Assembly: GCF_900156025.1 (NCBI RefSeq)
Contig: NZ_FTMO01000024.1
Span: 1 to 42,426 of the forward strand
DNA from: Allobosea sp. TND4EK4
GTDB taxonomy: Bacteria > Pseudomonadota > Alphaproteobacteria > Rhizobiales > Beijerinckiaceae
Direction of reading: 5' to 3'
Length of the DNA stretch: 42,426 nucleotides
Shown: one piece after another, positions 16,897 to 25,289 of the stretch
How positions within the stretch are numbered: position 1 is the stretch's first letter
How the letters are laid out: the number at the start of each line of letters is the position of its first letter
Notes under the pieces: model-generated
What the model saw: the letters and a program-made list of their open reading frames with translations, nothing else
Database searches by the model: none
What the model was told of the DNA's origin: nothing
Position numbers and translations under genes: made by a program

Positions 16897-18303
16897 TCAG
16901 ATTTCAAGTTCAGTTTCGGTACGCTTTCGCCGGATACGCGAAGGGCGAGCGGCCTTAGCAGCCTCTCGAGCCCTCTCGGCGACGTGCAGCAGCGCTGGAT
17001 ACTGCGCCGCTAGCGTCGGCGAGCTCTGAAGCTTCCAATGAAGTTCATTGATCGCACTTTGAGCTGCCATCAGGCGCTCAGCCGCAGTGACGAGGTGCTG
17101 TTCCTCGACGTCGAGGAGCCCTTGCCGGTCCATCTGCTCGCGGCGACGCTGCTCGTCCTTCATCAAACGGAGCTCCGCAGCCCGCTTTTCCAGCGCGATG
17201 GATCGCTGAAGCTCTGATTCTCGTTCCTCAAGTTGCCGAGCGCGATGCGCAATCTCCGCATTGTCGGTCGCTCGACGCGCGTCCAAGAAGCGTTCAGCCT
17301 TAAGCAGCCGGGACTCTCGGTCACTCAACTTGGAGTGCTCAGCCTTCAAGGCGAGGAAGCGACCATCCAGACGGTGTTCGTCGTCGTTGACTTTCTTCCG
17401 CGCCGTCGTGATCTCGGCGAGGTTCGCTTGGAGGATCATCGAAGAGGCCAGCTCCGCCTCCGCAAGCCGCCGCTCGCGCTTCGTCAACTCCTCCTGCCAT
17501 TTACGTGACTGGTCGTCCTTTTCCGTCAGTTCGGCCTGCCATTCCAAAACACCCCTCTGGTGACTGGCCGCCGTGAGCCTCATGCCGTCCATCTGGGCCT
17601 GCTCTTGATCAAGCTGGGCTCGAAGCTGCCGGAAGGCCGGCGTGCTCAGATGAATGGAGCCGGTTTCCCGTTGAGGAACACCTCGGCGCACTCGGGGATC
17701 GAGGTGCTTGGCGGCATGATTGGCCCACAAGGTCTGCAGCGCGGAATACGAGTGCTTCGCGTGTGCCTTTTTCGAAACCGCCTCCAGCATCTTGCGGATC
17801 GATATTTCGTCGGGAGCTTCGCCACGGCTGCCGTCTTTTCGAAGGCGCGGTGTTCGTGGAAATACCGGGGACGCCAGAATGTCGACAACGGAGGAACCTT
17901 CCTCGTCGAGATCCATGCGCGCAGCGAAAACCCCTCCGATCTCCTGCCGTGCCCAGTTGACGACCTCGGCGAAAAGCTTCTGGTTTCGTGGGTTGGCAGG
18001 ATCATGAACGTCGCCTCCCTCCTCGACGTAGCTTTTGGTGACGGATACCAGCAGGTGAATGCCCAGCGCTGCGCCTTTGCGCTCACGCGCTCCTAGCGCC
18101 CCTTTGAGCGCTTGAAAGGCTGCGACGTAGTCCAACGGCCGGCCATCGAGGTTCGACCAAGACAATGCCGTGCCAGATATTGCGCCCACCCTCGTCACCG
18201 CAGTTGGAGAGGTTCGCTTGGCATGTGTCTCCTGGCTTTGGAGATAACCGATCGTCTCGATCGGGTTCGCACGAACGCACCCAAAAATAATTGAGGCGGT
18301 CAT
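16897..18303 (-). CDS. Mob/Pre (MobV)-like protein with long coiled coil
   Basis: A 468-residue protein. Residues about 70-155 contain LLVSVTKSYV, then LFAEVVNWARQEIGGVFAARMDLDEEGSSVVDILASPVF, resembling the MobV relaxase core in which a LDE strand is followed by the HxHxH metal ligands. Here the position after LDE reads EGSSVVDI, so those histidines are missing. From about residue 225 to 440 the protein is a long charged coiled coil rich in E, R, Q and L. MobV proteins nick oriT of small plasmids and mobilisable elements; this one may be an inactive or repurposed relative. It starts on an ATGA overlap with the upstream small gene. Family assignment is tentative and rests on motif similarity by eye. 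Confidence 0.45.
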   Translation of the reverse strand: MTASIIFGCVRANPIETIGYLQSQETHAKRTSPTAVTRVGAISGTALSWSNLDGRPLDYVAAFQALKGALGARERKGAALGIHLLVSVTKSYVEEGGDVHDPANPRNQKLFAEVVNWARQEIGGVFAARMDLDEEGSSVVDILASPVFPRTPRLRKDGSRGEAPDEISIRKMLEAVSKKAHAKHSYSALQTLWANHAAKHLDPRVRRGVPQRETGSIHLSTPAFRQLRAQLDQEQAQMDGMRLTAASHQRGVLEWQAELTEKDDQSRKWQEELTKRERRLAEAELASSMILQANLAEITTARKKVNDDEHRLDGRFLALKAEHSKLSDRESRLLKAERFLDARRATDNAEIAHRARQLEERESELQRSIALEKRAAELRLMKDEQRRREQMDRQGLLDVEEQHLVTAAERLMAAQSAINELHWKLQSSPTLAAQYPALLHVAERAREAAKAARPSRIRRKRTETELEI

Positions 18304-18629
18304 GGTCGCCTCGATCCGGACGGCAGGGTCCTCAAGGCTTCCGGCATGCCGGATTCAGACAGTGAGAAGCTCAGAGTTTGGCGAAGATAATCGCCAAACT
18401 CACTAGCGCTTATCTCACCGGCGGTGAGACCGCTCCGCTTAAGCGCTGCGTTCGCTCTCCGAGGGGGGGTGGGCTTATGGAGCCCGACGCGACCCTGGGG
18501 TGCGCGCTGACGCTGTCGGTATCCTCCACGAATAGTCTCGTACGAGGTCGAGGACCGGGGCGGCAATGCGACCTGAGCCGGCACCGGCCGATCAGGAATG
18601 AATGCGCTCCAGTATTCTTCCGTTGCCAT
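18300..18629 (-). CDS. Small hypothetical protein, first gene of the Mob-like operon
   Basis: A 109-residue proline- and arginine-rich protein starting MATEEYWSAF. ATG 18629 is preceded by GGAGG with 5 bp spacing, which favours it over the upstream in-frame ATG at 18653. Its stop overlaps the start of the Mob-like gene (ATGA), giving translational coupling. No DNA-binding motif was recognised; the position before a Mob-like gene suggests an accessory role, which is inference. Confidence 0.6.
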   Translation of the reverse strand: MATEEYWSAFIPDRPVPAQVALPPRSSTSYETIRGGYRQRQRAPQGRVGLHKPTPPRRANAALKRSGLTAGEISASEFGDYLRQTLSFSLSESGMPEALRTLPSGSRRP

Positions 18630-18933
18630 GACAGCCTCCGCGATCAGCCACAATCGGGACGCAGCTCGCCCGATAAATGATGATGATTTGCTGGAGGGCT
18701 GGGCGGATCAAAAACCGACAACCAAAATCCTTGTGGCGCAACGCCGGCCGGCCGGTCAAGTGAAAATGTGGCACGCTTACGTATCGTTAGCCTTCCACAA
18801 GCCCTTACTACCCTTTACGGAAAAAGGGGGCGGTCCTCAGGCGGTTCGCGCCACTTGCTGACGTTGGCGCTCTGCCATGAAGCGGCCGTTCGCATCGTAC
18901 AACGAACGAAGTGCGCTCGAAACCATCGAGGGC
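18630..18933. other. Intergenic region between the Mob-like operon and gajB
   Basis: About 304 bp with no credible gene. Short ORFs here lack ribosome sites. It should hold the promoter of the Mob-like operon, although no clear boxes were found. A small hairpin-forming string, ccctttacggaaaaaggg, lies near 18820, and cttacgtatcgttag near 18777 is partly palindromic. If the neighbouring protein is a relaxase, an origin of transfer would be sought here. Confidence 0.45.
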
Positions 18934-20463
18934 CTATGCCAAGCGAAATAGCGGGCTGGGTTTGTCGTGGGACACCACCACGGTCAGCCGCCGCTTCGCC
19001 CGGCTGAGGGCGACGTAGAGCTTGCATCGCGCGTAGTCGGTGTCGCCGAACTGATCCTGATCGCCCGCGATCAGGACGGCGTTGTCGCACTCCAATCCCT
19101 TGGCCTTGTGGATCGTGCTGAGCGAGCGGCTGGGCGGCGCCGGCAAGGCGTGAGAGCGCCGACGCGCAATCTCGGCGAAGCCCTCATCCGGACAGGTGAA
19201 GGCCTTTAGACGTATGGCGTCCCGCAGTTCACCGCGATGCACGATCTTGATGTCGCCAAAGCCGTCGGCCTTGGCTTCGATCAGATCGTGAAGCTCACCC
19301 AACGCTCCGGCGACGCCGTGATGGCTAGGCTCATCGAGGATGTGGCGCGCGATCCGCTGAATATGCGCCGGCTTTCCACGCGCCGGACGCGCGCAGCCCT
19401 CCCGGACCTCCTTTACCAAGCGATCGCCATGGCTGCTCGGCGAGAAGCCGACGCCGATGGCCCCCGCGAAAGTCAGCACGCTCTGGGCAAGCGCCACGGG
19501 CTGCCCGGACTGTTCGCGGGTGGTGCGCACAAGATCGGCGAGTGCAGATCGCGTATGTCCCTCCCAGATCGGAATGCGGCGGTCCCAGAACGCGCTCAGT
19601 CCCCTCACACGGTCGTTGCTGGCGGCTAGCACCATCACCTCTTTCGCCGCCGCCGCATCGATGGGGCGGCGATCATCGCGACAGACCTGATAGGCGGTGC
19701 GTACCTGGGCGACGTTGGTGGCGCGCAGAACGATCAAGCCGGCGGCGGCTGACTGGACCAGGGAGATAGGGCGCCTTGCCTTCAGGTCCGCACGCGCATC
19801 GAGTACCCAGCGACCGAGCTCCGGCGAGCCTTTCTCCCAGCGATGCGGATGATCGAGCACGTCAAAGGCGCTGGCGGCCTTCAACCCCTCCCAGCGGCTC
19901 AGTGCGGCCGCCATGGCTGTGTTGGATTTTGAGCCGCTTACGAAGATCGCCTGGAGCGGATCGCCGAAGATCCGTAGCCGGGCGCCGCCGGCGCGCAGGG
20001 CCATGATTACGCGATGCTGGGCTGGGCTGGCATCCTGATGCTCGTCGCAAATCACCAGCGGATATCGCCGCGCCAGCGCCTCACGAACGATCGGATGACG
20101 CTCCATGTAGCCGGCGACCTTGATCGCCATGATGTCGAAGCCCTCGCCGTCATTTTGATAGGCCCAGGTGGATAGGTTGTCCGGCAAGCCGAGCGCCCGT
20201 CGATAGACCGTTGCGACCTGGATGACCAAGGAGTCGATTGTTCGAATATCGACTCGGGACGACAGGCCGCGCGTGCGGTTGGCGAAGACCCCACAGGCAC
20301 CATGAGTGTGGGTGAGGATCAGCACCCGGCCCTGCGGCAGCGCCTGCGAGGCCTCGCGCGCGTACGCCGCGCCCTGGAAGGTCTTTCCGCAGCCGGCCGG
20401 CGCCTCGATCACCACCAGCGGCTCGGCGGACCTCAGCAGGGCGGCGACCGAAGCGTCAGACAT
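18934..20463 (-). CDS. gajB: Gabija protein GajB, UvrD-like SF1 helicase
   Basis: A 509-residue UvrD/PcrA-like helicase. Walker A is APAGCGKT (21-28), motif II is CDEHQDAS with D140, motif III is GDPLQAI, motif V is STIHKAKGLECD and motif VI is YVALSRAKRRL near the C-terminus. Length and lack of a nuclease domain fit GajB, the partner of the OLD nuclease GajA in the Gabija anti-phage system. ATG 20463 is chosen: it overlaps the gajA stop by 8 bp (ATGTCTGA); an in-frame TTG lies at 20478. The family is thought to sense DNA ends or unwound DNA and activate cleavage by GajA. Confidence 0.85.
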   Translation of the reverse strand: MSDASVAALLRSAEPLVVIEAPAGCGKTFQGAAYAREASQALPQGRVLILTHTHGACGVFANRTRGLSSRVDIRTIDSLVIQVATVYRRALGLPDNLSTWAYQNDGEGFDIMAIKVAGYMERHPIVREALARRYPLVICDEHQDASPAQHRVIMALRAGGARLRIFGDPLQAIFVSGSKSNTAMAAALSRWEGLKAASAFDVLDHPHRWEKGSPELGRWVLDARADLKARRPISLVQSAAAGLIVLRATNVAQVRTAYQVCRDDRRPIDAAAAKEVMVLAASNDRVRGLSAFWDRRIPIWEGHTRSALADLVRTTREQSGQPVALAQSVLTFAGAIGVGFSPSSHGDRLVKEVREGCARPARGKPAHIQRIARHILDEPSHHGVAGALGELHDLIEAKADGFGDIKIVHRGELRDAIRLKAFTCPDEGFAEIARRRSHALPAPPSRSLSTIHKAKGLECDNAVLIAGDQDQFGDTDYARCKLYVALSRAKRRLTVVVSHDKPSPLFRLA

Positions 20464-22225
20464 GATTGAGGTGCTCAACAGCGGGCCTGTCGACCGATGT
20501 CAGAATGGCGTTGAGGAGCGGCAGGACGCTGCCCTCAAGCTTTGGCCAAACGTCGTCCGCCAAAGCGTACCCGGCGAGCTCGTCACCGCCGGCAATCGAC
20601 TTGAACCACGCTCGACCGTGCGCCTTCCAATCGTTCCGCTTGCCCTCGGGCGAACCATCGGGCTTGCCGGTGGCGGCCTCGATGATGAGGGCCCTGAGGG
20701 AGCTCTTCAGAGCCACGAGTTTCGCCTCTATGGCTGGCAGGGACTTGTCCTCAAGGCCTAAGCGATCCGCCAGGGTGCGCAGCCGCTCGCCGTTCGAGCC
20801 GCCCTCGGCGTCCTTCAAAAACTCCTGCAGCCGCTCCTCCGGCAGATGTCTGAGCACCGCCTCCTCGGTGCAGCCGCCCTCCCACCGGAGCAAGCGCGCG
20901 CCCATGGCGGCCTTCACCACGCCCCACCGACCGCCTTGTACGCCCTCATCGTCGGCGAGGGCCGCAAACTTCAGTCCCGTCATTCCAATCGCCTCCAGCA
21001 GGGCGAGCATTTGGGCGTTGCCTTGCCCGTTGCAGACGCGGACGCCGCAATCGAGCGGATCGCCCTTGAAGGCCAACCGCAGAAGCCGCCTTAGGAAGCC
21101 GATTTCTGTGGGGCCCTCGGCGATGACCGCTAGCTTGGCGAGGAAGGTTTCCGGATCGCGCTGTTGCTGCGGCGCGATTTTCTCCCGATTGAGCCCGCCA
21201 ATCGCGCCGGCGGCGTCGAGATACCAGAGATCGGCGTGAGCGGAGCATTGAATGGCGATGGGGCTGTGCGTGGTGACGAACGATTGGCCGAAGGTCGACT
21301 TCAGAATGCCGATCAGCTGCCGCAGCCGGTAGGGCTCGAGGCCGCGCTCTACCTCGTCGATGACGGTGACGGAGTTGTCGGCCTGGGTGGACGCCGCGAT
21401 CTCCAGCGCCGCCATCCGCCTAGTCCCGGCACCCCAACTGGTCATAGGCAGCGCCACGCCGTCGCGATCGGCCAGCAGTCCAATCAGCGCGCCTATCGAG
21501 AGGCCTTGGCTCGAGGTTAGACCCAGCTTCACGCCTGATGGCAGCGACGCTGCCTTCAGGCGCTGATCGAGCGCTTCAAGCGCCTTGACGCCGGCGTCAC
21601 CGACCGCGCCGGAGAAGTCCTGTTCAGCGACCTTCTTGGCGATTCGTGCCTTAATCGCCGGATCGGCCAACAATCGGTCGAGGGCTGAGCCGAAAACCAG
21701 GCGCAGGTCGCGATCATTGCGGTCGTCGGCGCTCAGCCGGATCAGTCCGATCTTCTTGCGAAAGGCCGCCGACAGCGCGATCGTGCTCTCGTCTGGCTGG
21801 ATGATCTCCCACACCAACTCTAGGTCGGCCGTGCCACGCACACGCAGGCGATAGACCGGGTGCTTGGCTTCCGGGACGTCGCCATCCTGCGGATCGCCGG
21901 GCATCACCGCATCAGCGCCGTTCCAATCCCAGGGCATCAACTGGACTGAGAAGTTGTTGGGATCGACGCTAAGGGGCAGCGAAACGATGCCTTCGATGGA
22001 GAATTCGTCGGTGTTTTCGCGCCGCCAATAATCGGCCTCTGAGATCGTCGCCGCATTTGAGGCACTCAAAAGCAGTCCCACCGCATCGAGGATGGTGGTC
22101 TTGCCGACGTCTCCGCCGCCGAGGATCAGGTTCATGGTCGCGCCGGGCCGCCAATCCAGACTTTCGATGCCTCGAAATCTTCGGATCGACAGCTTCCGGA
22201 TGATCGCGTGGTTTTGCTCTTTCAG
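20456..22225 (-). CDS. gajA: Gabija protein GajA, OLD-family ATPase/TOPRIM endonuclease
   Basis: An ATPase-TOPRIM nuclease. Numbering from the internal ATG at 22135: Walker A GGGDVGKT (6-13), signature-like SWGAGTRR (233-240), Walker B VTVIDEVERG (257-266), H290 in TTHSP, TOPRIM E340 (IAEGPTE) and DDE at 395-397. The frame continues upstream of 22135 with IRRFRGIESLDWRPGAT, the conserved first strands of OLD proteins, yet no ATG, GTG or TTG occurs before an in-frame TAG near 22258. The best candidate is CTG at 22225, 10 bp after AGGGGAGG. Together with gajB this forms a Gabija system that cuts phage DNA when nucleotides are depleted. If the ATG at 22135 were used, the first beta-strands of the ATPase fold would be lost. 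Confidence 0.85.
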   Translation of the reverse strand: MKEQNHAIIRKLSIRRFRGIESLDWRPGATMNLILGGGDVGKTTILDAVGLLLSASNAATISEADYWRRENTDEFSIEGIVSLPLSVDPNNFSVQLMPWDWNGADAVMPGDPQDGDVPEAKHPVYRLRVRGTADLELVWEIIQPDESTIALSAAFRKKIGLIRLSADDRNDRDLRLVFGSALDRLLADPAIKARIAKKVAEQDFSGAVGDAGVKALEALDQRLKAASLPSGVKLGLTSSQGLSIGALIGLLADRDGVALPMTSWGAGTRRMAALEIAASTQADNSVTVIDEVERGLEPYRLRQLIGILKSTFGQSFVTTHSPIAIQCSAHADLWYLDAAGAIGGLNREKIAPQQQRDPETFLAKLAVIAEGPTEIGFLRRLLRLAFKGDPLDCGVRVCNGQGNAQMLALLEAIGMTGLKFAALADDEGVQGGRWGVVKAAMGARLLRWEGGCTEEAVLRHLPEERLQEFLKDAEGGSNGERLRTLADRLGLEDKSLPAIEAKLVALKSSLRALIIEAATGKPDGSPEGKRNDWKAHGRAWFKSIAGGDELAGYALADDVWPKLEGSVLPLLNAILTSVDRPAVEHLNHV

Positions 22226-22459
22226 TTGTTTCGAGCCTCCCCTTGTGACGAGATGCTACCACAACCTTTACGCGCTTCGCATCTGGGTGCCACAACACCG
22301 ACCGCTCAGAGCAAGTGATAACATGGCGGACGACCGTCGAGCCCTCAGGAGGCGGAATCAGGCAGTGTCATTGAGGCGCCCGTCGCGGATCGTTGAGCCG
22401 AGGCAACGTTGATGCGGCGGCAGAGTGGTGCCGTTTGAGTCGTGCATGTGGGGACGAAG
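22226..22459. promoter_or_regulatory. Divergent intergenic region between gajA and qatA
   Basis: The only space available for promoters of the leftward Gabija and rightward Qat operons. The Shine-Dalgarno-like cctccccttg (gajA side, reverse strand) is at 22237-22245, and ggggacgaag precedes qatA. I could not assign -35/-10 boxes confidently. Back-to-back transcription of two defence operons from one region raises the possibility of shared control. Confidence 0.5.
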
Positions 22460-24418
22460 ATGTTTCTGAACGATCATGAGACGGCGACGGATCTCCTCTA
22501 CTTTGAGGCGATCGCGAAGACGGTGGTCAGACTTATCCGCCAGACACCTGACGTGCCGATAACGATCGGCGTGCACGGCGACTGGGGTGCGGGTAAGTCC
22601 AGTGTTCTGAAAATGACCGAAACGGCCTTTGCCGACGATGACCGCATCCTCTGCCTCTGGTTCAACGGGTGGACTTTCGAGGGCTTCGAAGACGCGAAGA
22701 CCATTGTCATCGAGACCATCGTTGATGAGCTACGTCGTGCCCGTCCCACCTCGGCGAAGGTCGCGGACGCGGCAAAGAAGGTCCTCGAGCGGGTCGACTG
22801 GCTCAAGATGGCCCGCAAGGCCGGCGGATTCGCGTTCACCGCGGCAACGGGCATCCCGACCGTCGATCAGATGAAGGACCTTTACAGTCTTGCCACGTCG
22901 ATCCTCGCCAAACCTCAGGACCACATCTCCATCGAAGATCTGAAGGGGGTCGCCGAAAAGGCCGGTGAGTTCGTGAAGGACGCGCCCGAAGAGAGGGCCC
23001 ATCTGCCCGAACATATCCACGCCTTCCGCAAGGAGTTTAAGGAGCTGCTCGACGCCGCCGATATCGACCAGCTGGTGGTCATCGTCGACGATCTCGACCG
23101 CTGTCTCCCGAAGACGGCCATCGCCACACTCGAAGCGATCCGGCTCTTTCTCTTCGTAGAGCGCACGGCCTTCGTCGTCGGCGCCGACGAGCTGATGATC
23201 GAATATGCGGTGCGGGAACACTTTCCCGACCTGCCGCGGAGCTCGGGTCCGCTCAGCTATGCGCGCAACTATCTCGAGAAGCTCATCCAGGTCCCGTTCC
23301 GCATCCCTGCGCTCGGCGTCGCCGAGACGCGGGTCTATGTCACGCTGCTCCTCGCCGAGAACGCTCTGGGCCGAACCGACGACAGGTTCAAGAAATTGCT
23401 CGCCGCGGCACGGGAGGATATGCGCCGGCCCTGGAAGAGCCGAGGGCTCGACCGAAAAACCGTCGAGACGGCGATGGGCGGGACTGTGCCGGCCGAGGTC
23501 GGCCAAGCCCTCACGCTCGCCGCTCATGTGACCAAGATCCTCAGTGAGGGCACGCGGGGCAATCCGCGGCAGATCAAGCGGTTCCTGAACTCGCTGATGC
23601 TGCGTCACGCCATCGCCGAAGAGCGCGGCTTCGGCGGCGACGTCCAGCGTCCCGTGCTCGCCAAGATCATGCTGGCGGAACGCTTCTATCCCGACTTCTA
23701 CGAACAAATCGCCCGTCTCGCGGCGGCCGATCCAGACGGCAAGGTCGAAGCATTGGGGCGGTTCGAGGATCACGTCCGCGCGCCGGCGGTTTCAGACGAT
23801 GACGACGATCCGAAGCCGACCGCGAGAGCAAACTCGAAGCCCGTCCCCGCCAAGCCACCCGCCCTCCCCACCGAGGCTGAAGAATGGGCGAAGAACGACT
23901 GGATCAAGGGCTGGGCCGCGATAGATCCCCTCCTGAAGGACGTCGACCTGCGCCCCTATGTCTTCGTCACCCGAGACAAGCGTGGCGCGCTCGGCGGGCT
24001 CGTGGCCGCGAGCCATCTCGAAGGTCTGGTCGAGCGGCTCATGGGCCCTCGGATGCTGGCCCGGGGCGCCGTCGGCGAGGTCGCCAAGCTAACCGGCCCG
24101 GAGCCGGAGGAGGTCTTTGACGCGATCCGCGGCCGGATTCTGCAGGAGGACAACTTCATCAAGCTGCCGGACGGCGTCCAGGGCTTAGTGGTCTTGGTCG
24201 AAGCGCATCTCGCGCTCCAGCGGCGACTGCTCGAGTTCCTGCGCGAGCTCCCGGTCGCCAAGCTCGGGGCCTGGGCGGTGTCGAGCTGGGGGACGGCCTT
24301 CACCGACGCGGCCGCCAAGGAGGAATTCGCGCAGATCACCGCCGGCTGGGCGGAGCAGTCGGACAACGCCGTCTTACAGGTCGCGTCCAAGGGCGTGGCG
24401 AAAATGAAGCGGAGCTGA
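22460..24418 (+). CDS. qatA: QatA, KAP-family P-loop NTPase
   Basis: A 652-residue KAP NTPase. Walker A is GDWGAGKS (40-47) and Walker B is VVIVDDLDRC (206-215), the standard KAP pattern with DDLDRC. ATG 22460, preceded by gggga at 6 bp, starts MFLNDHETATDLLYFEAI; an upstream in-frame GTG at 22442 is less likely. A helical insert with VDWLKMARKAGGFAFTAATG follows Walker A, where many KAP proteins carry membrane-associated segments. It is the first gene of a four-gene operon identical in order to the known QatABCD anti-phage system. Likely role: the ATPase component that couples phage sensing to the effector. Confidence 0.88.
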   Translation: MFLNDHETATDLLYFEAIAKTVVRLIRQTPDVPITIGVHGDWGAGKSSVLKMTETAFADDDRILCLWFNGWTFEGFEDAKTIVIETIVDELRRARPTSAKVADAAKKVLERVDWLKMARKAGGFAFTAATGIPTVDQMKDLYSLATSILAKPQDHISIEDLKGVAEKAGEFVKDAPEERAHLPEHIHAFRKEFKELLDAADIDQLVVIVDDLDRCLPKTAIATLEAIRLFLFVERTAFVVGADELMIEYAVREHFPDLPRSSGPLSYARNYLEKLIQVPFRIPALGVAETRVYVTLLLAENALGRTDDRFKKLLAAAREDMRRPWKSRGLDRKTVETAMGGTVPAEVGQALTLAAHVTKILSEGTRGNPRQIKRFLNSLMLRHAIAEERGFGGDVQRPVLAKIMLAERFYPDFYEQIARLAAADPDGKVEALGRFEDHVRAPAVSDDDDDPKPTARANSKPVPAKPPALPTEAEEWAKNDWIKGWAAIDPLLKDVDLRPYVFVTRDKRGALGGLVAASHLEGLVERLMGPRMLARGAVGEVAKLTGPEPEEVFDAIRGRILQEDNFIKLPDGVQGLVVLVEAHLALQRRLLEFLRELPVAKLGAWAVSSWGTAFTDAAAKEEFAQITAGWAEQSDNAVLQVASKGVAKMKRS

Positions 24419-24422
24419 GGGG

Positions 24423-25289
24423 ATGGGAACGTCGAAGGCTTATGGCGGCGCCGGTTCGGGCCTCGTCCCCTCCTGGGTCGACGACCCATCACCCGGCGTC
24501 GCGCCCGGCCCCGCGCCTGCACCGCCGCCGGGGGGCGGCGCGCCCCATCCGGGCCCGGGTCAGGCCTCGCCCCCGCCATCCCGGACGCCGCCGCGACCGG
24601 ACACCTCGGGTGCAGGTTCGTTCCAGGGCGCCCGCGGCGCGTTCTCCCGATTTGCCAAGACCGGCAGCCGCAGCGCCCTCGGCAGCGCGATGTCCAGCTA
24701 TGTGCGCAGCGGGACCGGCGGCGCCCGTCGCGCCGCCCGCCGCATGGGTGCATCACGCGCGGCGGGCGCGCGCCTTCTCGGTGTGGTCCGCGACGTCCAA
24801 CGCCTGGGCGCGGCCGAGACGCTGCGGCAGCTCAACCTGACCGGTCTGGCCGGTCGCCCTGCCGCCGACGTTTTCCTCGCGATACTCGAGTTCGTCTGCC
24901 CACCCGGCGGTGCGGTCGACGAAGCGATCGCGCGCCAGGCCATGCTCGAGACGATCGGCGATCTCGCCGAGGCCGGTGTCGGCGACTTCGACGCGATGAC
25001 GCCCGACCAGATGCAGGAGTTCTTTCTCGACTTCGTCGCCCGCTCGATCGAGGGCCGCGTCATGGCCGATCTCGGCGCCCGGGGCGTGACGCTGCCGTCC
25101 GATGTCGCCACCGTCGAGGCAGCGCAGCAGCAGCTCCACGACTTCGTCACCGGCTGTACCCAGAGTGAACTCTCCGGTCGCTTAGACGGCATCGAACGGC
25201 TGGGCGACCGCGACGTCGAGCACGTGGTCAACGAGATCTACGAGGCCGCCTTCGAGCTTGTGGCCGCCGCCGGGGAGGCCGAACAATGA
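24423..25289 (+). CDS. qatB: QatB
   Basis: A 288-residue protein. Residues 1-70 are a low-complexity, proline/glycine-rich tail starting MGTSKAYGG; residues about 75-280 form an alanine-rich helical domain with no enzyme motif. Identification rests mainly on position between qatA and qatC. The Met-Gly start matters because QueC-like partners of this system have been reported, as I recall, to modify an N-terminal glycine of QatB. GGAG lies 8 bp upstream of ATG 24423, only 4 bp after the qatA stop, and the 3' end overlaps qatC by ATGA. Confidence 0.8.
   Translation: MGTSKAYGGAGSGLVPSWVDDPSPGVAPGPAPAPPPGGGAPHPGPGQASPPPSRTPPRPDTSGAGSFQGARGAFSRFAKTGSRSALGSAMSSYVRSGTGGARRAARRMGASRAAGARLLGVVRDVQRLGAAETLRQLNLTGLAGRPAADVFLAILEFVCPPGGAVDEAIARQAMLETIGDLAEAGVGDFDAMTPDQMQEFFLDFVARSIEGRVMADLGARGVTLPSDVATVEAAQQQLHDFVTGCTQSELSGRLDGIERLGDRDVEHVVNEIYEAAFELVAAAGEAEQ

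Noticed and set aside
18592..18774. 60-codon minus-strand ORF upstream of the Mob-like operon
   Set aside because: It has no ribosome site and overlaps the start of the well-supported 109-aa gene in another frame.
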